DNA of 64,000 bases from Trichoplax adhaerens (GCF_000150275.1 NW_002060947.1:7124482-7188481); one strand, 5' to 3'; positions 25,494 to 37,723 are shown, counted from the stretch's first letter. Notes: a model not told the origin generated them from the sequence alone. Made by a program: numbers and translations.

Positions 25494-26185
25494 ATGAAGA
25501 CTGCTCTTGCTATCGTATCGGTTCTGCTTTGTATGACAACCATTGTGGTAATTTTAGATTTATATTTACAAAGATTGATTTCTTGATTTGATTTGCACAG
25601 TAATTTAAATTTTTACAATTTATTTCAGTCTGCTATCGTAACAGACTATGTGATCCAAAGTAAGACTTAATTTTGATTAGATTATTCGCTTTTATCTACT
25701 AGTAAAATGGTACTCATTTCTTGTCCCTAATCTATTTACAATCTACTATAGCTGATCCACGAATTTGTAAAAACAGCGTGCTAGCTTTTAAAGTCCATGG
25801 AACATCAGTAATTGCTTGCCCAGGTGGTTGGAGTGGACATATTAGTAACTCTAGATTGTGTGGAAGAGGTTATCACTTGTGCAATAAAAATGATAAAGGG
25901 CCCAAACTTTCCAAAATTAGCTACTCACATGGCATCAAAATTCCCGGCTGTTATGCCTTTAATGCAGCTCATGACTTTGGACAGTGTATTGACTGCGAGA
26001 ATAAGCGACATCATGATGACTTAGGTGGCGTTGGTGTTACATGTCCCAGAAAAACTACCAGTCAAAGTACATCTTGTTTAACCGGTGGAACGATTGATGC
26101 AGCACCGAATGTGAATTCCTCCAATAATAATAAAGGTTGCCGTTACCATCCAGGAATATCAGGCGTTCTATGCTGTAAGAATTAA
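25494..26185 (+). CDS. secreted 12-cysteine protein A, 172 aa
   Basis: Exons are 25494-25547, 25629-25659 and 25752-26185. Exon 1 encodes a hydrophobic signal peptide (MKTALAIVSVLLCMTTIV). Exon 2 encodes only ten residues plus one base, against 37 in the other copies. Exon 3 encodes the cysteine domain. Cysteine spacing is C-x16-C-x13-C-x6-C-x22-C-x11-C-x2-C-x15-C-x10-C-x20-C-x10-CC, which fits six disulfides. Fixed motifs are CPGGW, GYHLCNKND, GCYAFNAAHD, DDLGGVG, CLTGGTIDAA and PGISGVLCC. No enzyme motif is seen and I cannot name the family. Founding copy of a local family; it is predicted to be secreted. The exon 2 donor GTAAGA is good, so the short form appears real. Confidence 0.85.
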
Positions 26186-26663
26186 TAATCCACTTACAGT
26201 AAGAATCTTAGTAAGCTCCGTGTTATTTGATGTTGTAGTTTAAACAATGTTGAAGTTGCATAAGCGATATAAATCAATAAATTGATATGGAAAAAAATTA
26301 ATACCACTTAAGAATATCTAATTTACTTCCATAGCGCAGTAATTGTCTTGTTTATGGAAATATTCAGCTGTTAAAAGAATAAATTTAGTTAAGAACGAAG
26401 CTCAATCTACGCAATTGTAACCATAACCTAATCGTGTTAAAGCTATGAAGAACAGTGATTCATTACGAACTGATGTTACCGGATCTATGTTACGGGTGTT
26501 TGCAGTGATTAAAATAAAAAGTAAAAACGGTAAATGAAGAAATCAAAAACCCCTATATAATTGATTTTGTACCCGATCTGGAAAATACTAATCATTAATT
26601 CAATTACAAAATAAAGTCTTCTTTAATTCTCTAGCATTACCATTTTCTTTTATTTTATGCAGG

Positions 26664-26909
26664 GCAATACTAAAATTGTTTTGCAATGTTTACGATAACT
26701 GCATGATTATAGCGACAGGTACTAAATTTAATAGAGTTTCAATTACAATACAATGCGAAAATTTAAGTAATATAGTTTTCTGGGCCAAAGCAGTAGATAG
26801 AAAACTTGAAGAATTGTTGGGCTCGGATGTAGGACAGAATGGGGCTTCATTAATTAAATTATCGAAAACCGATAGACGTTCGATTATGAACTACAATCGA
26901 TGGCGTTGA
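26664..26909 (+). other. orphan exon-like open frame
   Basis: An open frame follows a plausible acceptor (TATTTTATGCAG ending at 26662) and ends TGA at 26907-26909. It encodes about 81 residues with protein-like composition, including FWAKAVDRKLEELLG and ending NYNRWR. No ATG-started upstream exon was found. It could be a last exon, a relic or chance. Function unknown. Confidence 0.25.
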
Positions 26910-27511
26910 AATAAATATAGATGCAACTTCATAAATGACTTGAGGTTTAACATCCATTATGTAATTTTATCCTAAGGACCTTTCAATATTAACGTTTGTA
27001 GTCAAGGCGGTAGTATACAATTTTAAGGATTGCGTTATATCAGCTCAAGCATTCATTTTGGATGTGTTCAAATACCTAATTCTTACTTTCAAGAACTTGT
27101 GAAAGTTTCAATTTTTGAGCTAATAGATTAAAAGCGTAGAACAAGATAAATGCAAGGCTGAGTATTCCTCTACCTGAGCTCAATCACTCAAACGGAAAAC
27201 AGCTTATTGAATTGCATAATACTGATCTGCAATGGATTATCTAGATATTCTGTCGCAACAATACTCGTAAATGCATTTTGGTGGTCGTTGAATTTACAGT
27301 AAGCAACCACAAGATCTATAGGTTATGGAATAATTAGCTCCCCAAAACTTTGTACACAAAGTAGCAGTATAGAGAGCCTGATAATGCATAACCCCATCGT
27401 CTTTATAAGATACAGTAAATAGGAAATACGGTTATACTGTCACCTAGTAAACACATCTTACGTATTTACTTTAGAACATCAACATTATCTATTTACCGTA
27501 ACTGTAGATTT

Positions 27512-27900
27512 TAGCTAGGTCGTCAATTTTTCTACATCAAGCTAGCAAATATTCTATGTACTACTTTATAGCATCGATATGATCGATTCAATTATAAATT
27601 TTGATTAGTCTGTCAATTTTTTCTATGTCAGTTTAGCAAAAAATCTGCTTGTCTACTTTAAAGCATCGACAAAATCGATTCAATTATAGACTTTAGTTAG
27701 GCTTTCAATCTTTTCCTGCACCAAGTTGGCAAACACTCCACGTTTCTACTTTGTAGCATCGATAATACCGATTTAATTATAGATTTTACATAGATTGTCA
27801 ATTTTCCTACATCAAGCTTGCGAAACACGTACGTATCTACTTTTCTTATAATATCAACATTATCGATTTAATAATAAATTTTAGTTAGACGTAGATAAGT
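27512..27900. repeat. ~92-bp tandem repeat, four copies
   Basis: Units share TGTCAATTTT, a CATCAAGCTAGCAAA-like block, TCTACTTT and AGCATCGA followed by ATTCAATTATA. Starts are near 27512, 27601, 27692 and 27786. It lies upstream of the gene B pseudogene. Confidence 0.8.
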
Positions 27901-28164
27901 GGATGATATCTGAGTTTATGTTGATACTTAAATTGGCGCAATAGTTATTAATATTATTTATATTGTAATAGTTGGAACTGACAGGGTCTACTTATAACTA
28001 GTGCCTTAATGTATCGACAGAACATATATCCCACTATTTCTCTATCCTATTACTGAAATTGGAAAGGCGTTGAAATATTGGCTGAAATATTACTTTGATC
28101 AACCTCATCGTCCAGATTTTTGACTTTTGTTCATTTTCCAGTACTAATAATCCATTAGTGAAAT

Positions 28165-28996
28165 ATGAAGACTTTTCTTTCTCTCCTGTGCGCTCTACTC
28201 GGTCTAACTAGGTTTACGGTAATTTATTGTTTATATATTTATAATAATTACAGCTATTTCATTTGAAAAAATTTATTACACAGTTTAATTCCTAGAGTTA
28301 ACGACTATATATCCGCTATATATCCGCCAAATTTTTCAGTCTGCTATGGTAACAGATCATCGAATCCGAAGTGCGGTTTTTGATAAAAATTTGTGTCTAC
28401 GACTCAATTTAAATATGAATTTCAACCCTCAGGTGGACTATGTCAAACGAAGTAAAACATTTTAAATTCAGCTTCATTGACTCGAATAACTATAACCCGT
28501 CGATTTCTTTAATCTTAGTTACTAGTAAAATTATACTTACTCTTGTTCTTAATCTTCAATAGTGAAGCCATCAATCTGTAGAAATAGTTTGATCGGTCTT
28601 AAAGTCTATAAGATATCAGTCATTGCTTGCCCAGGTGGTTAGAGAGGGCATATAAGTAACGCAACTTTGTGCGTTAGTGGTTATCATCTATGCAATAAAA
28701 ATGACCAAGCATCCCTACTTTCCAAGATCACATATTCGCATGACGCTCAAATCGCTGGATGTTATGCATTTAATGCAGCTCATGATCTTGGACAATGTAT
28801 TTACTGCAAGAATCAAACATACCATGATGATTTAGGTGGTGTGGGTAGAACATGTCCTAGAAAAACCTCCAATCAAAGAACATCTTGCTTAACAGGTGGA
28901 ACTATCGATACAGCGACCAGTGTTTCTTCCTTTAGAACCAATAAAGCTTACTATTATCATTCAGGAATATCTGGTGTTTTGTGTTGTAAGAATTAA
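28165..28996 (+). pseudogene. secreted 12-cysteine protein B, single nonsense codon
   Basis: Exons are 28165-28218, 28340-28451 and 28563-28996. The long exon 2 (112 bases, phase 0 to 1) uses donor GTAAAA and encodes a 37-residue propeptide ending Val-Lys-Arg, a dibasic site. An earlier GT after ten codons, in the position of gene A's donor, has a poor context (GTGCGG). Exon 3 is open except for TAG at 28640-28642, where all paralogues have TGG (Trp of CPGGW). One cysteine, the tenth, is Tyr (AYYYH instead of AC-x-YH). The upstream TATA context is degraded compared with paralogues. A recent pseudogene is most likely; a polymorphic or erroneous base cannot be excluded. Confidence 0.8.
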
Positions 28997-31030
28997 AATC
29001 TATTATCTTAATAAGCCTCTTTTGTTGTTAATAAAAGTTCTAGTTTTAAAGATAGTCAGCAAGAATAAACTCTAACTGTATATTTTATTCGTTATATAAG
29101 CTACAGATAATTCGATGTGATTAAATTGATTTCGCTTACAATCGCTAATCCACTTTAAAAGAATATTCACTGCCTCAAGTAGAAGTGGTTAGTATTGTAA
29201 TATCAAATATAGCTTTTCTAAAATACTCTTATAATGAGAAACAGATTAGGAACAAATCCTATTATGAGCAGTAATAACTGTAATCTGCTTAACAATGTTG
29301 TTAACTTCTTTTGCTATTTCTATTATTAACTGATATACTTTGTATGTCTGGACTGATGATTTGTAGGTTTGTTAAAAAATTAGCCTTGCAGTGCGACTAA
29401 TTAAACTGCAAACATGATAAATTTCGAAATCATAAATCTCTAAATAGCAATCAAATTGTTTTGCGCAAAATTAATCTTTTGAGCAAGCCCTGAAAGAAAG
29501 TAGATCTTGTGAGTGTGAGACTTTATCCAAAGATAAAAGATAATTAATAAAGATGTTTAAATTCGATTAAGATAAACTCTTCGTCACGATTGTGAAATAT
29601 TATGCTAAGCAGTTAGCTAGATGAGATAAAGTACTATATTTTTTATTTTCAGTAGAAAGAAATAGACTATTGGACTTATAAGAATATTCTGTGCCTGTAT
29701 ATCGGGCACAGTAGTAGTAAACTGATGTTATTAAGACGTTATTAGAGTGGTATTATAAGAAACTATCTAACAGCGAAGTCCGATGATACTAACTTTAGTT
29801 CACTCTTCAACTGTAAGGTTACTAGACAGTTCTAAGATTTATACATGTTAAGACATGGAACGTAACTAGTACGTTATGAAGGCCTAATTTTGTTTTATTC
29901 TTAGTTTAGAGGACTACAACAGGTACTAACCGTAGTGATATGAAATTAATAGAAATTGCATGGCGATGAATGTAATTTTTATTTCAAGTTAAAGTAGTAA
30001 TAAGTAAAATTTCGACTAGCCTATAAGATGAATAAGACGTTATAATTCATGATATGACGGCATAAAAGTCTAGAAGTGAGTACCGGAGAAATAATTATTA
30101 CTTCTCTGATTTCTATGTAGCAAATAAATATATTGGTGTTTACAGTAAGCTTATGCTGAATTTATAATTTATTTCTAGAAGAAAAAGCTCCCGTAAAACT
30201 TACAAACATCGAGATTTATTTCTGCTACGTTTGCTGCAAGCGTAGTTGTAGCAGTGTAGGAACCTGATAGCTCAGTCTAGTCCGGTAATTATGGCCTTTC
30301 TAAAAAATGTTTGATAGTATTTTAAAAATTATGTTAACAGATTTTCTATGTGGTATTCATGTATAACATTTGATCTAGAATTAGTTAGCTTGCCTAATGT
30401 TTAGTGCTAATAAGTTATGTTAACTTAAGACTTAAAGAATTCTGCTCTCTTTTTTTTAAAATACTGCAAGAAATTACAATTTTGAAATCTAGCAAGTTTA
30501 AATTTTAGAAATTTATCAAGTAGGATAGTAATTCATCTAACTACATTCAGAAGATTCTAGTTACATAAACAATGCTGGAATTTTATTCCGGTTGGCAACT
30601 GAAAATTATACGTAGATTTATAAGAGCAGTTTACTATTTGACGACAAGACTAAGTTTACATACTAATTAGTATATACTTCGTTGTACATGGTATTCTAAT
30701 ATCATGATAAGTTACATCTATTAAAAAAAGTTACTTTATTATGAAGTTTAATAGACTTAATAGCAGTCTTAGCTATCTAATTATCAAAGTGTTAGTTTTC
30801 ACTTTACAGTTTGGATTAATAATGCGATATGAACTTCTTATAAAATGCTATAATACTATGTAATTGAGTAGCAGAAACCAATAAGAAAGGTCTAGACTAT
30901 CTCTTTACTTTAAAAGTTACCGGATTGCAAATTAGAATACCAACAGATATGATGAATATTTATAATATATGTGTTAACTTGTATATAGCAGTAAAATCGC
31001 TTTCTCTCTCCATACATATATAGCCCTTGT

Positions 31031-31500
31031 TTTCTTCAGTTCTGTATCTGATATTGCTAAAAAATATTGAAATGACATCGTGCATTGACTAATCATAAGC
31101 TACTTTACAGAGATCGACATCATTGAATTAAGGATAAATTTTAATTAATTAAGTACTAATAATTGATGATATTCAAGTTTATTGATGTTTAAATGAACGT
31201 AATAATTGTTAAATACTGCTTGTAATACAGCATTTAGAGCCAACTGGCCACTACATATTGTATAAATATTATTTTGCTTTCTTCAGTTCTATGTTTGATG
31301 TTGCTAAAAAATCTCGAAATGATATCATGCACTGATTAATCATAAGCTACTTTACAGAGATCGACATCATCGAGTTATTGTTGGATTTTAGTAAATGTCA
31401 ATAATTGGATGATACTCAAGTTTATATTGATCGAGTTAACGCAATAACTGCAAATACTGGTTATACTACAGCATTTGGAGCCGACTGGCCACAACGTATT
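31031..31500. repeat. ~247-bp tandem duplication upstream of gene C
   Basis: Copy 1 begins TTTCTTCAGT at 31031 and copy 2 at 31278. Both contain AATCATAAGCTACTTTACAG, AGATCGACATCAT and a CTGGCCAC block. The right long repeat has the same pair at 51661 and about 51910, so the tandem predates the long duplication. Confidence 0.88.
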
Positions 31501-31691
31501 GTAACACTGACGCCTTGACTAAGGATTTTGTAGAATATTTAATATACCACGATGACTACATCTGTATAAGCAAACAATATGCTTGTTACATATTAGCAAA
31601 ATTTCCTTATTTTTGTTGAAATAATGAAGGGCAAGATATGAATCAGTATTTAAGAAAGGTTAAGCTATTATCATCTAGTACTGACAGAACC

Positions 31692-31698
31692 TATAAAT
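31692..31698 (+). promoter_or_regulatory. TATA box of gene C
   Basis: TATAAAT in the context GAACCTATAAATATCC, 135 bases before the mutated start of gene C; identical context before gene D. Confidence 0.55.
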
Positions 31699-31832
31699 AT
31701 CCCAAATTTTCATCTTCTTACAACTGAAGTCGGAAAACCGGTCGAAGTACCGGTAGAAATATTTCCTTTAATCAATCTTAGCATACATATCCTCGACATT
31801 AATTATTCTCTAGTATTCTATTTTGTGAGAAT

Positions 31833-33007
31833 CTGAAGATTTCTCTTGCTCTCGTGTGTATTTTACTCTGTATAACTACGCTTGTGGTAATTTATTGTCG
31901 AAATTATCAATCATTATAGCTGATTCATTTGTAAAGAAATAATGCGATTTAATTGCATAAGTAACCAACTTCATGTCTGCAATATCTTTAGTTTGTATAG
32001 TGAAGCCCCAAATAAGGTTACGATTAAAATTATGGAATAATGCAAAAATAGATAAGTTTTACGCTAGGTTGCAAGACTACATACGTGTCTAATTGTGGAA
32101 GATGTTTACAGTACGTATTGTAGTAATTGTATTAAGGTGCTTATATTAAGAATCTGAGATAATAATAGATAGCGTTAATTATGTTAGTAATATGAGATTT
32201 GTATTGTGACGCTTTAATTAGAAGCGCGAACTATGGATTTATAGCGCGATAATAAATTTAGATATGATCTTGTAACTTAATTTGTAAGACATGATTGTGC
32301 TTGAAAGAAAATCATTATATAACTAATTGTGTATAAATTATGAATATTGCCATTATAATTTATACAGTTCAGAGATAGACCTATTGAAACTAGATAGTTC
32401 TTGATAGTTATAAGACGAGCCTAACCTATGTAGTAAAGCGAAATTTACAAGAAGCTGTAGTTCTTTTGTATTTTTGAGAACATACTTTATCACAGTTTGC
32501 TATGGTAAAATATCCTCAAATCCAAAGACCGATTTATGATAAAAAATTGTACCTGCACTCCAATTTACGAATAGATATACAAACTCTCGAAGCGCCTATA
32601 CCAGACGAAGTCATTATTTTAAATTCATTTACTAGAATAATTATCAAACGTATCATTAATCTAATGTACTAGTAAAATGTACTCTTTTTTTGTCATTAAT
32701 TTTTAATAGGGACAACACCAATCTGTGGAAATAGCGTGATTGCTCTTAAAGTCTATGAGATATTAGTCATCGCTTGCCTAGGTGGTTGGAGAGGACATAT
32801 TAGTAATACAAAATTATGCACTAGAGGTTACCATATGTGCAATAAAAATGATCGAGCATCTCTACTTTCCAAGATCACTTTTTCGTGTGGCATTCAAATC
32901 TCTGGCTGCTATGCTTTTAATGCAGCCTATGATTTCGGACTATGTATTGATTGCGGGAATAGGGAACATCAAGATGATCTAGGTGGTGTAGGCATGACAT
33001 ATCCTGT
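31833..33007 (+). pseudogene. secreted 12-cysteine protein C, multiply broken
   Basis: This is the left-copy counterpart of intact gene D (52461). Lesions are: the start codon is CTG (31833-31835) where D has ATG; intron 1 carries a 504-bp insertion; exon 2 (32496-32609) is 114 instead of 112 bases, breaking the frame, and its donor is GTCATT; and exon 3 (from 32710) is fused at about 33007 to sequence that in the right copy lies ~740 bases further on, removing the C-terminal third. The second position of the CPGGW motif is also Leu-changed (CLGGW). The remaining exon 3 frame runs to a stop at 33036-33038. Not expected to make a working protein. Confidence 0.87.
31996..32499. mobile_element. 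504-bp insertion with 6-bp direct repeat in gene C intron 1
   Basis: The right long repeat has one AGTTTG at the exon 2 acceptor of gene D. The left copy has AGTTTG at 31990-31995 and 32494-32499 with 498 bases between. This fits an insertion with a 6-bp target-site duplication, although the exact ends are ambiguous by a few bases. No open frame, poly(A) tail or convincing inverted terminal repeat was seen, so the element class is unknown. The insertion also supplies a new ...CACAG acceptor context to exon 2. Confidence 0.65.
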
Positions 33008-35039
33008 CCTACAATCAAGGACTATCTTTATTATCTAAAATGAAGGGCTCTAATACCTCTTTACAGTAGATAGAAGTTATAGATGATATCAAAAGCGGTT
33101 AAGTAATTAGCTATTCTATTTATATCTAAATGCTTAATTACTACGGCTATATTTATTAAGAATATCGATATTCGATGACTAATATGAGACAGTTAGATTA
33201 TAATATGCCAATTCACAGAGTCGTCAAAACGCAACATAAATTCTAATATCGGTCAGATACAATCATATTTTACGGTACAAGGTACCGGTATATAAAGCAT
33301 AACCATCTCGTAAACTAAATGAAGATATGCTACCAAACATTGCTAACTTCTCTATGGTAAGATATCTTCGTGATAATCTTTCAAAAATTTAGTTGCTTAG
33401 AAAAGTCATAAAATAAAATAGATCTTGCGACTACAAGATTTCATCTGAGCAGGAGAATAGTTAACATTATTTAGAAATATACTTTGTTATGTACAAGTTT
33501 ATAAAATAATATTAGTAGGTATAATAAATTACTTGGTGTTGATAGATGAGTAAGATAGATTATGAAGATTTCATTTAAATTCCAAAAACACAACGGAAGA
33601 ATTTAAAACAACCAACTGAATCTCTCTAAATTTTGGCAATGTAGATTAGAGTGATAGTTATTAATTCATGAACTAATGTTTAAAATTCAGTATACAATTC
33701 GGCGCTGAATACATAGAAGACTACAAAAAAATTTAGATTAAGATGTATATCTTGCCTCGATATCAGAGGATTATCATATCTGTTGGTAGCATGAATTAAT
33801 TAAAGTAATAATTATTTTCAGTAGAAAAAAGTGAACTAGCAGCAGGCTTACAATAGTATTTCATGTGCCTACAACACAATTCTTTTCTTTTTATTATTAA
33901 TTAATATACTATTAGATCGGCAGCACACGGCGCTAACCAATCACTAATTTTAGTAATGTTTGCCTTAGATAGTTCTTTAACCTTATTGGTCTAATACTGT
34001 TTACAAAACTAGTCGGTTTTGATATTTGCATGTGTTATGATATGGCTAATTTATCTGCTGTAGCTGGGATCTATTAAAAGCCGGCTGTTCTTTTTGCTTA
34101 ATTTAGAGGACTAAGATAGTGCTTGTATTGCTAATTCATCGTAGAGATGTAAAGTAAACGATGATTGTTAAGCAAAGAAATGTGATTTTGTTACATGTAA
34201 AAGTAGTAATAATTAACTTACATATACGAGTATATATTGATATGTTACGAGCAAAGATCAATTCTAACTTGCAATATAGGTTGAGAGTGTGTTTTCGGAT
34301 CTGCACTGCTGTGAATTGAAATACTAATTAATTTCTATATAGATATAACTAAGATTTAGCACAGTGAGGTCTCGGATCTCTCTAGAAAATCACAATCTAT
34401 CTCATTACTAGCGAGGCCGTAGCTTATATAGGTTCATGTACCTAAAGCCGACTTAATTATACGATTTATCTCGTCTTTTAGAAATCAATCAAATTAATAC
34501 TCTGAAGAGTCTCAATTTATACGGATTAAACACAGTCTAATCCTGTTCAATTTACTGTTTCAGTATTCATTTACGACCAGGGATTACTTATTTCTATACG
34601 AATTGATAAAGTTACGAAGTTATTTATTTGATTTATTTACATTCTTGTGACTAATCGCAATGTTAAAATAATGTAACAGCGCAAAATTAGAGCTAGCTTT
34701 GCAATTTAATATTGTTAAAATCTTTATCCAGGCATCGATTAAATCACATAGTATTTAGATGATTATTGAATATAGTGCTACGCTACGTCTTTACTATATA
34801 TTCGTATACATCATTATGTGAAACTAACTAGAGATGAAGGCAAATAGTTCTGTTCAGTTCAAGAAAACTTTACTGTAACAGTTATTTTAAAATTTGTGTG
34901 AATTCATAATTCAGGTTACCTGATGTTGGAGTGTTTACTTTTACGAAGTACAATAATGACGATGCTATCGATAAATAGTATTTAATAGCTATGCGATATT
35001 AAATTGATTGAGCCAATAATTTAATAAAGTCAAGAACTA

Positions 35040-36040
35040 TTTTATATAGTCGTCAAATTATTGCTTATTTTATAAAGCTAATCAGTCAATTTATAAAATA
35101 ACCAAGTCGGAAGTTATTTTATAAAGTATGCCAGGTCGCCTTGGATGTTAAAGTGCTTATTTTCACAATTAAAATCATGGCGAAGTACTATGACTACTTT
35201 TTATAACACAGAAGCTACTTCTAGCGACAGTTAAGCGCAGACACTAGTCTTCACTAAGATCTAACTAGAAATCTGCTGATTTTAAAAGGTTACTCGCTTT
35301 TATACCTTTCATCCATCTATTTGCAAGCAGCTACAGCATACATATGCATAGAAGTTAATACTGATAAAAATATCAGCTATCGTGTATTATATTTAAATTA
35401 GTATCGCTTTAAGCTCTACTTTAAAATACGTTAGAGCACTCTCATAACATGAAATTAACCATGATCAGAACACGATCTGGCCTTTGAGCTCTTTTTTAAT
35501 TAGATATCTAACTTATCACCAACAATCCGTATATATACGTACAATATAACTCGTCGCAATACGAGTACGATAACAGATGCTATACATAGATAGCATTTAG
35601 TAGTTATGCTAGGCCAAGTTTTAAGTATCAAATCATTGCTCGTTTTATGAAGCTAACTAGTCAATTTATAAAATACCGTAACTAAGTCGGTAGTTATGTT
35701 ACAAAGTAATGCAAGCCGCCTTGGTTAGTTTATGAAATATTATAACCATAGCAGTTTTATAAAGTTACCAAGAAGTTACAGATAATTTATGAAATAACTC
35801 TCGATGGTTATCTATAAAAAAGTTCTTAATTAATTTATAAAATAATCAAGGTGATGGTTATTTTGGTTATTTTATAAAATATTAACCAAAGCAATTTTAA
35901 AAAGATACCAAAGAGTGAATGGATGATTTATGAAGTCATTTTTGGATGGTTACCGTATTTTATAAATGTTATGTGTTACTTTATATAATAATTAAGCTAA
36001 CAGTTATTTTATAAAATAATTAACTCAGTAAATTTGATTT
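35040..36040. repeat. dispersed TTTATAAAATAA-type short repeats
   Basis: Many copies of a short core such as TTATTTTATAAA or TTTATAAAATAA, often spaced 35-60 bases and followed by CCAAG, TCGGTAGTTA or similar. The same block recurs in the right copy (about 55865-57450). The core is near-palindromic. Confidence 0.7.
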
Positions 36041-36724
36041 AAAGCTACATCGCTTTTAATCGAAGGAATTTTACATCCAGAATGTATACCGTGCCTTTGA
36101 TATCATAACACTCTACAGTAAGAGTACGTCAGATCGATGATCTTTACTCTCATGTAAAATGCTTGTTAAAGAACTGCATTAATCACAGTTAGTCCGGTAG
36201 CGGTTTAATTACGTCTACTTAATTGATAAATAGCATTTAATAGCTGCATCACTTCTAATTGAAAGAATTATTCGTCAAGGCGGTATACCGTGCCTTTGAC
36301 ATCATAATACATCAGATATCGATCGATGACCCTCATTCTTATGTAAAATATTTGTTTAAGAACTGTATGAACTCGCATATACTGGCTGTCACGGAGTGAT
36401 GTGCGTGAAGCTGTATTGCTTTTGTTATTAATTAATTGTTTACCTGCATTAATTAATTGCCTGGGGCTTTAAAAATTGTAATAATTAATGGAGTGTTAAT
36501 TGCAATTACAGCCTACAATGTTGTGAAATGGTATTATTGTGCTTATGTGTCAAATCATTAGTAGCTGTTAATTAATTAATTGCAATTAAGGTTGCTTACA
36601 AATATTTAGCTATAGTGAACTATATAACTTATTGGTAAACAATTTATCATACTAATGTAAGTAAATCTCGTATAGCAATATTGCACAATTGCTTATATGT
36701 GCACCGCTTATCACCACCGAAAAC

Positions 36725-36731
36725 TATAAAA
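36725..36731 (+). promoter_or_regulatory. TATA box, upstream or orphan promoter (left copy)
   Basis: TATAAAA in the context ACTATAAAAGCCTGAGCAG, followed ~35 bases later by TCAGTTAGTTCC, an initiator-like sequence. It is kept in the right copy at 58156. It resembles the protease promoter at 37385 (CATATAAAAGCTCTG...CCTCAGT), and the two lie in similarly repeated modules. It may be an alternative upstream protease promoter. Confidence 0.4.
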
Positions 36732-37384
36732 GCCTGAGCAGCAGCTCTGCCAAAAAAAAAATCAGTTAGTTCCTCAGCTCTTGTTATATAAACAAGTATC
36801 TGCTTTAACTTAATAAACTTAATTTACAATTTTTATTAGAGTAACTTTATACCTGTGTGGTTGTATCTTATAATAGATCTCCATCACTACGAAAGAAGTA
36901 GACTTATTCTAGTAGATTTGTATCGTTCGCAGTGTTACTTAAATAGTGACAAAAGAGATACTGCCACAGTGTATGTAATTGATGTTATACCCGATCGTGG
37001 TGCTTAATTACCTCTGCTTAACTGATAAATAGCATTTAATAGCTGCAACGCTTTCTAATAGAAGAAATTATTTGTCAAAGCAGTATTCCGTGCTTTCTGG
37101 CATCATAATACATCAAATTCATGACCTTCGTTCTTAAGTGAAGTGCTTGTTGAAGAACTGTATGAAAATCGTACATACAGGCTAATCAATGTCAGCAGAT
37201 CGTGATGTTTAATTACGCCTACTGCAATTGCATCTATCAATCTTCTTTAATTCTTTTATTAAGATGTAAACGAAATGGATAAATCCCATTAGTACAGTCA
37301 ATAAACTATAGCATTATCTGATAATATTGACTTAAGCATCTCTTATCTAATTGCTTTAAGCATTATTTACATTTGACAGAAGCA

Positions 37385-37391
37385 TATAAAA
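37385..37391 (+). promoter_or_regulatory. TATA box of serine protease 1
   Basis: TATAAAA in CATATAAAAGCTCTG lies 339 bases before the ATG. A 5'-UTR exon appears to end at 37476 with donor GTAAGT at 37477, which accounts for the distance. The same arrangement occurs at 58795 and 58887 in the right copy. Confidence 0.65.
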
Positions 37392-37723
37392 GCTCTGCGT
37401 TCACGCATTTTTCTTATCATTTCGTATTTTCCTCAGTGCCTTGAAAGGAAGAAGGATCGTTTGATTTGATTTCCAAGTAAGTATTAAGCTGCCGTTCTAG
37501 TTATTCTTGGTAGAAATGTGTGTGAAATAGAGTTTAATTCTTTTAGCTTCCGGAGTTATAAAGTAGCTCCAATTATCTATGTTAAATTGTACTCTTATTT
37601 CTGTTACTGTTATAAAGTGTAATAAACTTTGCTAGAGTTTTGTTATTTTCATTCCTAGATACTTAAAAACATTGAATCATTGCATTAATTTTTTTGCTTT
37701 TATCAAAACCTGTAACATAAAGC

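Larger units (their letters stand above)
26186..28164. other. intergenic with tandem repeat and one orphan open frame
   Basis: Contains a poly(A)-type AATAAA near 26275, an orphan open frame at 26664-26909 and a ~92-bp tandem repeat at 27512-27900. Nothing else is recognised. Confidence 0.5.
33008..37384. other. non-coding spacer within the long repeat, gene C to protease 1
   Basis: About 4.4 kb without a supported gene; conserved with 53871-58794. Notable contents are the TTTATAAAATAA-rich block (35040-36040), repeated modules starting at 36037, 36225 and 37024, and an additional TATA element at 36725. Confidence 0.6.

Noticed and set aside
31996-32499. Reading the intron insertion as a TG...CA solo LTR
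   Set aside because: That placement leaves only a 3-bp duplication (GTT); the 6-bp AGTTTG reading is simpler, so the class was left open.
32782-32982. Overlapping frames inside cysteine-domain exons (also at 25812, 44152 and 52907)
   Set aside because: These are shifted readings of the conserved exon and follow it only because the copies are related.
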